Shown piece after piece: positions 12,124 to 23,073 of a stretch of 64,000 nucleotides of DNA. Position 1 is the stretch's first letter. Every line of letters begins with the position of its first letter. The DNA comes from Nemania diffusa (Eukaryota; Ascomycota; Sordariomycetes; Xylariales; Xylariaceae): NCBI GenBank assembly GCA_038501195.1, contig JBBPUQ010000002.1, positions 4,318,501 through 4,382,500 on the forward strand, in the 5' to 3' direction. The translations under genes were made by a program, and so were the position numbers. A model generated the notes under the pieces. The model was not told the DNA's origin and ran no database searches. It saw only the letters and a list, made by a program, of their open reading frames with translations.

Positions 12124-13048
12124 TTATGGGACATCATGGAGTGATAAAAGCCAGCACAACTACCGCCTTCGGTCAGAAATTTGGACGCTCTTTCATCTTC
12201 ATTTTTCTTTGTTCTTATGTCCAATCATGGAGAAACCTGGGCAGTGAGACATTAGCACAATCCACACACACGGCGTAGTTACACATGGCAAGGGGCGACA
12301 AAGGGAAATCAATGGGCACAGTTTACTTATACCAATCGCAGACGGCACAGAAAAGGAGTTGGGGTTTATGTTTGGTGGCTTGTATTTACAGCCACTACGT
12401 TCTTTTGGGCGTTCGGGGCGTATACAACCAAGTGGATAGAAACTTGATGAATAACTGGATGTTTCTTTACGGCAAGCAACAAGAATAGATTATGTGTGAC
12501 TGTCCCACTCACAGTATTCATGGACACAAATAGCTACTTGCATACTACAGTAGTTGTTAAGGGCAAAATGGAAATCATATTCCAAGCACCATGAAATACC
12601 TTCCCACACGTGCGCCAGGGATGGCCGTAAGACTTGATAAACCTTTGCTTCCTTCCAAACCCATATGGGTATTGATCTAGCTAATCTGAAAGCCTATCCT
12701 GCTCGACAGGAATATGAATCTAGTATGGATGCGCTCACAATCTTATGAGTCCTCTCTATCGTATGTCATTCCTACTTGTCTTATTTGTTCATTATCATCA
12801 TCCTCCCTTGAAGATGGCGGGTATCTATAGCGGTATCTCGGCGTATTCCAGATCCTAAGGCAGGCTTTCCAGTTCGTCATAAACGCGCAACCCTCAGTGG
12901 TGTCCTGACCACCATAATTGCAAATCCAAAATCCAAACCTGATTGATCCCTGAACTCTCTAAGTACGGCTGTCTGAGTGCAATCGTCTTGAGAACCAAGT
13001 TTCGTTCTAGAGGTAGTAGAGCAACCAGGCTCGTGGACGGGACCATGT
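12124..13048. other. Convergent 3' intergenic region
   Basis: This is the 3' side of both flanking genes, holding their untranslated regions. I see no further gene, repeat or structured RNA. Confidence 0.55.
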
Positions 13049-14488
13049 TTACTTGAGCTGCTTTAGGATCTCGGTAAGGAAGTCCTCAAACCCTAACGTG
13101 ATATAGCCGTCGCGATCGTCATCGTACTTCTTGAAAACATCGGTCATGCGCTTGAGGCTGATGCACGCCTGAACGAAGAGATCGAAGCTCATGACGCCCT
13201 CGCCGCGCTTGTCGTAGGTGTGGAACAACAGCTCTACAAAACCGGGGCTTAGGCGGTAGCGAAAGGCTACAAGTGCGTTGGTGAATTCGTCGAGGCTGAT
13301 ATTTCCGGAACGATCAGCGTCGAACCTGTCGAATAGTGTCCTCCATGAGGCGAGGAAGGACCACAACCCGCAGAACTCATCAAACCCGATTGTACCTGAT
13401 CGGTCACTGTCGAACATTCTAATCATCATCCGCACCGTCTGTGGGTCGAAAGCTGTCCAGTCACCGTTGACTAGCGCCGCCGAGAGTTCGCGCTCCGAGA
13501 GCTGTCCCGTGCCTGTTGTAGGTGGTCACCATAGTTAGCGCTGGATGATACTACATGGTCTTCTAAGATCTGATAAGAGGCTACGTGTATCCGTTGGCCC
13601 GGGTGGTCGCATGTGCATAGGCGAGCTACCGAGGCCATTCTATATAGATAGACTCGATATGTCTCGTCCTGCGCGCACCCCTCATTGTGTGCAGATGATA
13701 TGCTTGATATATCATCCGGCGCATGTACCCGCGAGAAGCAGCTAGACAGTGAGGGGGGACATGTCTACAATAGACACCAAACTTACCATCTTTATCTACG
13801 GCACGAAACAACGGCAAGAGGCTAGGATCGGCGCCGTTATCTTGGGCTACGGGCGAAGGCGGGGGTCTGTTCGAAGCAGGTGGCCGGTTGTGCGCCAATG
13901 GGCGCTGGCCAGTAGCCTGGGGCGGCGGCGACATTGGCGAGTGCGACATGGAGCTGTAATGTGACTGGGACTGGGGCCGATAACTCGACTCTTGCCTTCG
14001 GCTCGGATAAGTCTCGTGGCGGGAGGGCCCTGGGACTGGAACTGGGGGCTGCGGTTTGGAATGATAGTGCGAGGGCGCAGGTCTGGAGCTGCCTTTCTGT
14101 AGATTGGGGAGTTTAAGTGTCAGCTGTGTCGCGTGAAGAACTTGAGCTAAAATTGCTTTACGACAAGGTGTAGGGTGTAGATATAAGATGTAATAAATGC
14201 CGTTACTGCTGCGGATGTTGCTGAGGAAAGGGAATGAATGAAGTTTGCTTCCAAAGCACACGCACCTGTTCCGGCTCTGCGAACCTGCCGAGAGAGATGT
14301 TTGTTAGCCTAGTGTTTGATCACCAACATGCATTCTCTCTTGTTTGGCATGAAAGAGGGGATGGCACTACCAGTACCTATGGCCTATGGCGTAGGTATGG
14401 TGTTGGTGGGGTCATGAGATTCCCATCTAGTAGGTATTGGGACTCACCTTGGCAGTTCATCCGGGTTGTATGACCGATTGTACGCCAT
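13049..14488 (-). CDS. PEF1: Penta-EF-hand calcium-binding protein (peflin/ALG-2 type)
   Basis: Four exons give 277 residues: 14488-14448, 14284-14266 (only 19 nt), 14096-13787 and 13512-13049. The N-terminus MAYNRSYNPDELPRFAEPEQ appears only when the 19-nt exon is included. A Pro/Ser/Gln-rich linker (residues 21-115) precedes the calcium domain, as in peflins. EF1 (DKDGTGQLSERE, residues 121-132) is rebuilt across the last junction, where the Gly codon is split. EF2 (DSDRSGTIGFDE) and EF3 (DADRSGNISLDE) look fully calcium-competent. EF4 (DKRGEGVMSFDL) is degenerate. EF5 (DDDRDGYITLG) is the dimerisation-type hand. The family acts in calcium-dependent membrane-associated complexes. Gene family is certain; the symbol is by homology to yeast Pef1. 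Confidence 0.92.
14266..14284 (-). other. 19-nt internal microexon of the penta-EF-hand gene
   Basis: It is bounded by GGCAG on the 5' side and GTGCGT on the 3' side. It completes the AGG codon left by exon 1 and adds FAEPEQ in frame, joining phase 0 to the AAAGGC start of the next exon. Confidence 0.8.
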
Positions 14489-16341
14489 CTTAGTTCTTAG
14501 TTAGGTCTGTTCTGTTCTCTGCTGCTTTCCTCGATAGAAGACAAGACAGGAAAAGAAGTACGCGGAAGCAAGCTCAAGCTGCAATTATCAACAGACGAAC
14601 AAAGCGGTCGCTGGTCAGGGTTTAGTCAGGTGGGCGCAAAGAAAAAGAGATTGATCGTTCTGCTTATCATGGCTCGTGTGTAGAGAGTTTGATGAGGAGG
14701 GATGTGTTGTTTTATTATTGTGAGAGAGGGGTCAGCTGCATGACCGGGACCTTCCTCCTACTGCATGCAGGTAAGTAGGCAGGTATACCTACTTAGGGCA
14801 TCTGATAGAGAGGACTGCTCGGCGAACAGCATGCCGCTAGCCGTCGTAGCGTAGCAGTTCTGCTGAGCAGGTGCGATACAGGAGACTGTACTCTGTAAAC
14901 CTAAATTTTAAATTTACCTCACTTAGGTAGCGTACTCACTCCCGGGTACCTGACCTACCTACACAGTACCTATTCTACATGGTTCAACCTTTCATTCTCA
15001 GCTGGTAGAGGTGTCCGCAGCCCTACCAGATAACTGCTATTTGTCGACAATTAAGAGAGCCTTAATCAATAGCCATAACAGGCAGACATTATTCCAGCCA
15101 ATCTTACTTGGTGTTAATGGTCTGAATCATCAGAACATACTGTACTGGCAATGGCCAACGCCACGATGATATGACGAGTAGGTACCTATGGCAGTGCCAA
15201 AAAACTTCATAGGTCGAGTAATCTAAAACGATGACCGAGCACCACGGACCACCTGCAGCCTGGAAGGGGTAGATTGGGGCGATGCCCTAACCGTTAACGC
15301 GTTGGGCAGAGAAGAAAAAGAAAGATGAGCTGAAGTCGACCTTAGTGCTCGCTACTTGCGCATACACAGGTAGATAAAAAGCTATGGCGCCTTACAAGGT
15401 TGACTACTATCTAGCTGGGGCTGTGTGTAGCTGAAGTCTTAATCGAGTCTATATAGACGATTGTCTAATCTGTTGTTCAAACAAGAGCGGTTAGCTCCCT
15501 GCGATTCGATAGCATGTTCGATAACATGCAGGTAAACGAATGGAGTGCGCATAGGGGAATGGAGTAAACGATGGAGTAAATGGAGTTCGGCATAAAAGTG
15601 GTCGTCTAGATCCGCAAAAACACCGACCAAAGCCCCCATGCAGGATGCATCCAAGATGACCAAGACGAGATTCGGGCGTCGCGGCTGGGCTGAGCGCATC
15701 TCTTGGCTTGGCTTCGCCTCAGCACCCCGCGAGCCTATCTATGTGCTCTATGCGCAATCCCCGTCGGTATAAAAAGAGCCTCATCCCGTGCTTAGTCGTA
15801 CCTGTTCTACGCACCAGTGGAGTCTAGTACAGTCTATCTAGTACCTATCTCCATGTGGCAAGACCCGGACCAACTGCTCACCTAATGACATGAATCGTGA
15901 ATCTTTACACGTACTTGTACAGTACAGAATGCCTTCGCCACGTGAGCCTTAGGCAGCCGTCGAAGACGCATGATAGGTAACGGTCCTGCTGCAAGTCATG
16001 GGAACCAAATCCCGGCAATGGCGGTATGGGACCCGAAATCCGGAGACGGCAGCACCCCCGTCCTCTCACCGTTGGTTGGGCGGTGACGTGATGCTTTACC
16101 GATGACCCAAATAAGCGTGCGGTAATGTGATTAGTATGCACGGCCGTCCCGCCGAGTTAAATCTCTTGGCACTGGGACATATCAAGGTACTGTAACCTAA
16201 CGGTATGTATTACTAATTGGGCATCTAAGTAAGTCACTCGAAGCCAAATGTGTCACATGCAGTTTCCGGGCCGGCAAATCACTTTTTTTTGTATCTTACT
16301 CACAAGTTCAGAATAATATTATCTATAATAGACGATTTACC
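14489..16341. other. Divergent promoter region
   Basis: This 1.85 kb lies between the divergently transcribed penta-EF-hand and GCG1 genes and should hold both promoters. It contains several AGGTA/TACCT tracts (14770-14800, 14925-14985). No gene is visible. Confidence 0.5.
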
Positions 16342-17373
16342 ATGGCAGAGACCAATGGTGTTGTGGTGGACGCCACAGGCCACCTATCCACATCGCCGGA
16401 TGAAGAGTTTTGGATATTCGGCTATGGGTATATAGGACCACAACCGGCAACCATTTCCCGCTCGGTATTGCTGACCCATGTACAGAAGCTTGATATGGAA
16501 GCCTCCGCCACATTACGGTGAGCTAGGTTCCCTCGTCGCGCAGCCAAAGGCAAGAGGACTAATATAACGGCCATGGATCATAGATAGACGGATTCCAGGC
16601 TGGGTTACGGGCTATGTGAGACGGTTCTGGCAAGTAAGGCATCACCTTCTCTGGTTTGTTTTGCTCATTTAAAAGATGCAATGATGCTAATATCCATCTC
16701 AGGCAAGGTATATATCCATCTATCTACTCTTCTATTGAGGAACACGTCGACTTCTGTTTTACCAAACTATATATATATTACCCATAAGTTGACACAACCC
16801 ACTAGTCAAGACCACCGTGGGACACCCACAGCCCCTGGGCGCGTCGTGACTCTCATCGAGCGTTCGTTCTGGGCCTCTCTGGCCGACGCGCACGACAGCG
16901 CGCCGGAGAAGGTTTGGGGGACAGCATACCGCATCAAGGCAGAGCACGTAGCCGAGGTGTCTCAATACCTAGACATCCGCGAAATCAACGGATACACGAT
17001 CCACTATACGCCGTTCCACCCGGCCGACGGGTCGGCGCCCATCCGTACCCTCGTGTATATTGGGACGCCGGATAACGACCAGTTCGTCGGCCCGCAGGAC
17101 CCGCAGGCCCTGGCCGAGCACATCCAGCGCAGCGAGGGCCCGAGCGGCCTCAACCGCGACTATCTCCTCGGACTTGAGACGGCGCTCGACGAGCTCAGCC
17201 CCGACAGCGGGGATGCGCACGTTACGGACCTCTCAGACCGCCTACGCGAAATCGAGAGCCGGATCAAGAGCGGCGAGACCAAGGCCGAGGTTAACGCCCT
17301 CCCGAAGCACGTGTCGCATGAGTTCGCGAAAGTGAGCAGTGTAGATGAACAAGAGGAGACCGAGAAGGCCTAA
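16342..17373 (+). CDS. GCG1: Glutathione-specific gamma-glutamylcyclotransferase (ChaC family)
   Basis: Five exons give 246 residues: 16342-16427, 16486-16517, 16584-16633, 16703-16707 and 16806-17373. The enzyme cleaves cytosolic glutathione to 5-oxoproline and Cys-Gly. Splicing builds the ChaC signature FWIFGYGSLIWKPPPHYDRR (about 23-42; YGSL is the gamma-glutamyl-binding loop), then GYVRRFWQASQDHRGTP, APGRVVTLIE and YLDIREINGYTIHYTPF. Glu117 in REINGY is the likely catalytic acid, by family knowledge. The WQASQDHRGTP block needs the 5-nt exon GCAAG. Using the upstream ATG at 16681 instead would lose the nucleotide-fold N-terminus. The C-terminal about 45 residues are charged and probably helical. 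The GC-rich last exon contrasts with AT-rich introns. Confidence 0.94.
16703..16707 (+). other. 5-nt microexon (GCAAG) of GCG1
   Basis: The five bases lie between ATCTCAG and GTATAT. They encode Ala57 and two bases of Ser58. With them, the reading is FWQ-AS-QDHRGTP, the ChaC-family sequence. Without them, joining the CAA|GTAAGG donor directly to the CACTAG acceptor at 16805 shifts the frame. Confidence 0.8.
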
Positions 17374-18065
17374 CTGGCGAGATTAGACGAGATACATCTA
17401 CTGGCCTATAGACGAAGACTGAAGACAGCATAACACGTAAGACGGGCATAGAGGAGTGCTCCTGCGGTTTTTTTTTCTTCATAAAGGGTGGATTCTCAGG
17501 GGTGACTAGATGCTATATCCATATCTCTCCCCAACGTATTTTTCGGTGCTGTATTCTGTTAAGTCCAGTTGAAACTAATACCTCTCTCCAAAATACGTCG
17601 AATCTGAACCCTTGACCCTTCAGGTATGACCTCTCGGGTCTCTCGGGTCTCCCAAGGCCTTGCCTTCTCCTAGTTTTGAAATTCGTTAAAAGATCGTGTG
17701 CATGAGTGTCATGATAAAACAGTAAAGAAGAAGAAAAAAACATTCGATAACGAACGTAAGCAGCACTTTAAGATTGGATTCCCTGCCTGCGTGCTTTAGA
17801 TGTAGCAAACGGAGCAGAAAAACCAAGCATCTGGTGCTGTGAAAGAATGTTGGTAGAAGAATAGCAGGTTGCTATCTGTACCTATGTTTAGTTTAGGGGT
17901 AAGTTGATGGGGCTCCGGTTGGGTATACGAGGGTTAAATAACACCCGAAATTCGATCTCTTATTCACCAAAGCCGATGCACCACGGCTAAGTCTTCTCTG
18001 ACTTGAGGCCACTAGGGCTCGCCCCTGATGTCCTCTCGTCCTTTGGCAGGATCCGTAAGTGGAAG
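17374..18065. other. Convergent 3' intergenic region
   Basis: This 0.7 kb between the stops of GCG1 and the RRM gene presumably holds both 3' untranslated regions. No further feature is seen. Confidence 0.55.
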
Positions 18066-18848
18066 TTAATATCGGGGTGGGCCTTGAGGCTGATGGCCGC
18101 CCTGCTGGTCTACATATCCGTATGGCGCGGGCACACCGTAACCTAGACAGGGTTGTTAACAATGATCTGATGCTGGGAGGGGTATGTAGATGCAGGGGAT
18201 GCGGCTCTTACCCTGTGCCGGCTGTGTGCCGTAGGCGATTGGTTGTGCTGGATAGCCTCCCCTTCCGTAAGACGGTTGTGGGTACATCGCCGCCGCGTTT
18301 GGCATTCCATAGGCCATGTACATTTGTGGCTGCTGCACATGCCCTCCTTGGCCTGTATATGCTCCATTTCCTCGGCCATAGCTGTTCTTTGGTCCAGTAT
18401 CCGAGGCCTTGTCGACGCGGATTTCTCGGCCGTCAAATCTATCGTAATTCATAACGTATTAGACAAGAACGTACTTGTAGGGGGAGTTTACCTACTCGAC
18501 GTTATTCATGTTAGCAATGGCCCTGTCGGCGTCGGCTACAGTCGTGTATCGAACAAAACCAAACCCGCGGCTTCGGCCAGTATCTCGATCCTTTACAACA
18601 ACCTATTGTCATACAATCCAATCAGCTTGACTACCATATAGCAGTAGCCTAGACGTAAAGCCTTCCACAAAAAAGGAACCGAGGGAAACCTACCGCCTCC
18701 TCGACCTGACCGAATTCCTCGAACTTCTGTCTTAACGTCGTCTCCTCGGTGTGCCATGCAAGGCCCCTAAATATATGATATAAGCACAACTTGGCACATA
18801 GGATTCAGCCAAGGTCATGTATTCGTACCCAATAAATAACTTCGACAT
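18066..18848 (-). CDS. Small RRM RNA-binding protein with Gly/Tyr/Gln-rich tail
   Basis: Five exons give 167 residues: 18848-18829, 18766-18694, 18602-18496, 18438-18212 and 18142-18066. The single RNA-recognition motif fills residues 1 to about 80: RNP2 is KLFIGG near the start and RNP1 is [28 protein letters not shown] closes the domain across the third intron. The tail is rich in Gly, Tyr, Gln, Pro and Met ([14 protein letters not shown] and others), resembling glycine-rich hnRNP-like and cold-inducible RNA-binding proteins and likely to be disordered. All four introns have GT-AG ends and preserve the frame. The role is probably mRNA binding in nucleus and cytoplasm; the specific function is not deducible. 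Confidence 0.94.
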
Positions 18849-21800
18849 GTTTATTAGAAAAATAATATCGCGCCCAATAATCTATAAACAAAATGCTTAG
18901 TTACTTCGCCACAAGGGAAAGGGACATAAGTATAGTAAAGATGACTAGAAGAAGTCGCTACCTAAGCCCACAGCTCTCGAGGTAATTATATCGGTAGTTA
19001 CACTTGGGTATATGTAAGGAAAATATGAGCGAGTTACTTACAACTAAGTAAATTTCTAAATGACTCGAGGCTACCTGTTTAGAACGAAGTTCTCTTGACT
19101 TGATGTGTAGTCGGAGGAAGGTCAGATAGCTGTGTAGAATCGTAGAAGGTTCTTTTGAATAATGGTCTTGTCGTCTCTAATGCACAATAGGTCTCAATAA
19201 AGTTTAGAAAAGAGGGGAATACGTCGGTATATATGGCTACTTTGCCGAGTAAGGTGTAGTACGCTGCAAGCAAGGGGATGGAATCCAGGGACGAGGGGTA
19301 GGTAGCGATTCCCAGGGACTAGAGGATATTCGTAGATAAGATGGAGGCGCATGAGGACGATCAATAGCTTCAACCCGTCCGATTTATAGCTCGTATCCCC
19401 AGTAGTATACGATGCGGCATACGATGCGCAGCAGGACCTTCGAACCCTTCGGTTCAACCTTCTCTCGTGGATAGAGAAGAATGATTAGTCGCTGACGTTG
19501 TCTGAAGACGTACTTGGGTGTGCCAGCAGGGCTGTTCCCAAACAACCATCAGACGTATGAGATCCAAATGGCTTTTAGATGCTCGAAATTAAAAGAAGGA
19601 GACGATGTTCGAAACGGCACATCTAAATGCCAAGGTCTCTTACGAGGCACACTAAGAAGGAGTAGTAGTAGCTATGTCTCCTAGCGATGGGCCGAATCGT
19701 CAAGAATTAGCGACCTGAGTACCTAATCTAGTGCCGGGACGTAGGAGCAAGGGACACGATGGGTCGCTAGATAGCTACATGTACAAGTTTGTCACTACAC
19801 AAGATGCTGCTCCACAGATTCTGTGCTGTGAGGTTGCCAGGATCTTTGGTTTGGATGCTTGATATCTACTGTGAGGCTAACATAGTTTCGCAATCCCTGC
19901 TGAAATCGTGAAGATCATCAAGTTAGCCTTCATGCTCGTTACCTGGGTAGTTCGCCTGTTATTGAATGTGTTCATCTTAGCTATCGTCTGCCCAAGTGTG
20001 GTTGCCGACGAAGCACATATTCTGCTCGAGTATCAAGGCATGATCAGCGAGTCTTTTGCCGGCAATGCCAACCATGTATCCAAGTGGTGGGGACGGTTTC
20101 TTGAGAAGTATGATTGACTAGCCCCAACCACACGTCACTTTGAGAGGCGATGATTGATAGCCAACTTGCTGGGCTATGACACCAGAGATGCTGCCGTGGT
20201 ACTTCACAACGAGCCCTTGCTTGCCTAGGCTTTCAAGTGGTTTCAATACATGCATAACACCATGATTAGCAATTGCCAAGAAAGGTAAGGCTAGTTTACA
20301 AGGTAACAATGCCTGGTTTCTAATCCTAGTCCTAGTCGTGATCTGTGTTAAGTTCCACCCCCCTCACTGTCTATTCTTGATCGAGTTAGATGATAGACTT
20401 TTAGAAGTAACATAAGGCGGCCGTACATCTACAAGCACTAGGGGCAACTAGACTGCCCTACTAGTGAGATATAGTCAAATCAGTGGGCACACAATGGGTC
20501 AAGGCCCAAGAGTGGACCAAGAATAAGATGCTATGCTTAGACGTCCTGAATAGAGTGCGAAACAGAGGCGGGGGAGAGATGAAGCTTGAGTAGCCCGAAC
20601 GAGTAGATTGCCAGTCGCGGACTAATGCGAAACAGCCATGTCAAGCCTGACTCGATATAGAAGCATTCAGACACTATATAATACTGTAAGAAGTGGGCGT
20701 CTGGGATAGACGAGACTGACGAATGTGGACAAGCCCGATACACAAAGTGTTCCGTAACGCCAACGGTTTGGCACCAAGCTATCCAGACAGGTTTTTGATC
20801 ATTATGCACTGTTTGACATATCCAGCTCAGCAACTTGGCATGCCTATGAGGCACCTCGGTATAATGCATGGGCTGTAGAGGTAATACTACCTCACCGGCG
20901 CAAGCCGCTACCTATGGTTCACGCTACCGGTGTAAGCATTCAATGGCGCAGATCTGTTTGCATCCATCTCGGGGTTGCGACAGTTATGAAAGCGAGAGCC
21001 AACCAGGATACAAGGAAGTTCCCAGCTAGGGGCCTACAGCTATTTTCAGGAAAGCTTGGCGAAGAAGATCGCCGCGTAGGTACTACATACACTACATTTC
21101 GTAGTATTGAGTAGGTTGAGTTGGTATGTAGTATACTGCATATACTAATGTACGGCACTGGATATTTCATGTAAGTCGGCTTGCAAGTGGGATAGAGTGG
21201 ATACAGAATAGTATTCTTGCGTGCTTACACTATACTACCGAGTATCTCACTAAGCACTGAGACTAACACTAAGACGTCAGGGGTGCACACGAGTGCTAAA
21301 GAAATGCCAGGTCTAGACCTACAATAGAATAGGCGGGAGTGTTCCCGGTTTCTCGAAATGCGGTCTTTGAGATAGGCAGTTGGACGGACGGTCGAAGAGG
21401 ACTACTCAGTACTCAGCATGTAGAGGAGACTCTGTGTCAGAACGACAGGGGTTTTCAAGAGATTCGACTTTCATACTTAATTACATGACTGTACATCTGC
21501 AGTTCTCTTTCAGGCATGGTCTCGGCATGCAGCGTCTGACAGGGCGGCCGGGTGACACCTTCGCTAAAGCATCTAGAACACATCATAACCTACGGTAAAT
21601 ATCCGGCACACGCATCTCGGGACATAGTTTGACCCTTGCAGGCCGTTTATAATATTTTCCTACGCTCTTCTTGGAAGACAGGTAGGCATGCATGTTGGAC
21701 TGTTTGCTGCGGCAATAGTCGTCAGCTTGGCGCTTAGTGCTCCTCGGCATTACGTACCTATAGCGAGGCTGGGCAGAGACGAAGCTTACGAATCGATCGT

Positions 21801-23073
21801 ATTTGGGGTCTGGTTCTCTTGGGGCAGTGGGTTTCAAAGTTGTAACTGCGGTCAAAGCCCGCACAAGCAGGCAGGTAGGTATACCTACTATGTAATAATA
21901 CAAGTAGTGTAGAGTAGATAGTGCGTACATAGTGAGTAGTGCGCTGGGTAGTGTATAGTGTTAGTATTATTGTGTTATTACCAAGTACCTACCTGGGAGG
22001 TATGTAGGTATTGTATTGTAGGTACCTTACTATGTTGGTAAGTATTCTTCCCGTACAATACCTAGACTACTTACTTCATGTAGGTAGGTAGTTCACCAAC
22101 CGGGTCATTAGCCGACGCTTTGGTACTACCTGATGTAAGCATTTCAAGATCTGGGCTAGGGAATCCCTATGGCTATCCCTATAGGCTATATGTGAGATCA
22201 AATAACCCCCAGGGTAATATGGAGGTCTCCACACGTCATGCAAGCTTATACTTTTTGCTCTCATCATTGACGACCATGTCGTCTCTCTTCCAGATTCTGC
22301 TCTGCTGATCGACCGTGCTCTGTAAATCACTCAGCAATCATAAAGAACTCGTGTCTCAACAGAGCCACGAAGGCATGAATGATCTTTGATACCTAGAAAT
22401 GTTAGGATGCACCCCATCACGCGGGCACTCCTCTTAGATCAATATAGGTGTGCCTACAGACAACGTTGCGTCTAGTAATGTCTGTAACGGGATGTGCCGA
22501 ACGGGAGTTAGCCAAATCCTACTGCAGTTTGCTAATCAATAAGTAAGTAGGTAAGGTAAGGTAACAGATAGCCCTAGAACATATTGCAAACATGAAGGAA
22601 GGTAGGTACCTACCTACTTTCTTACTTCAGCATGCATGCGAGGATCGACGGAGCAGGGAAAGGGCAAGTCGTCCAGTTTCATCGAGGTAGGTACATGTAG
22701 ATACCGACTTGCATATCACCCGCCTCCTTTCTACTTACATATCCATTAGTACCTAACAAACAGTACTATCTCCCACCTCCTACTTACCTAAGGCACCCCG
22801 CACCACCTCTCACTACTCGCACAGAGAACATAATTCAGGGAGGTAGGTACTTCGACTATCACACCCCTTCTCAGCCCATCATGTAGGGCATTGCCCACTC
22901 ATAAGACACCTACAGATGGGTAGATAGACTATAGCTCCCAGGTGCCGCGCAAGACGCGTATGCTTGAGCATCTTGAGGTAGTGCTATTCGCCCATCGCTT
23001 CTCTACCGCCTCCTGCTCCCTCTCTACCTGTTAGGTTTCAGAGCCTCCTTATTGCTTCACCGTATGCGTGGAG
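18849..23073. other. Gene-poor divergent stretch (4.2 kb)
   Basis: No supportable gene. A 69-codon plus-strand frame at 19908-20117 starts with a hydrophobic run, and a 110-codon minus frame lies at 20537-20869; neither shows family motifs. ACCTACCT/AGGTAGGT tracts cluster at 21870-22110 and 22545-22870. The last 300 bases are pyrimidine-rich and are probably the promoter of the 23074 gene. Confidence 0.55.
22600..22615. repeat. Perfect 16-bp palindrome AGGTAGGTACCTACCT
   Basis: This is the cleanest copy of a motif that recurs in partial form throughout the intergenic DNA of this window, for example near 2175, 2220, 2593, 9665, 21985 and 59485. Confidence 0.85.

Noticed and set aside
16681..16805. 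Start of GCG1 at the upstream ATG of the long open frame
   Set aside because: The residues MMLISISGKVYIHLS... are translated intron. The true N-terminus, FGYGSLIW, is encoded in exons 16342-16517.
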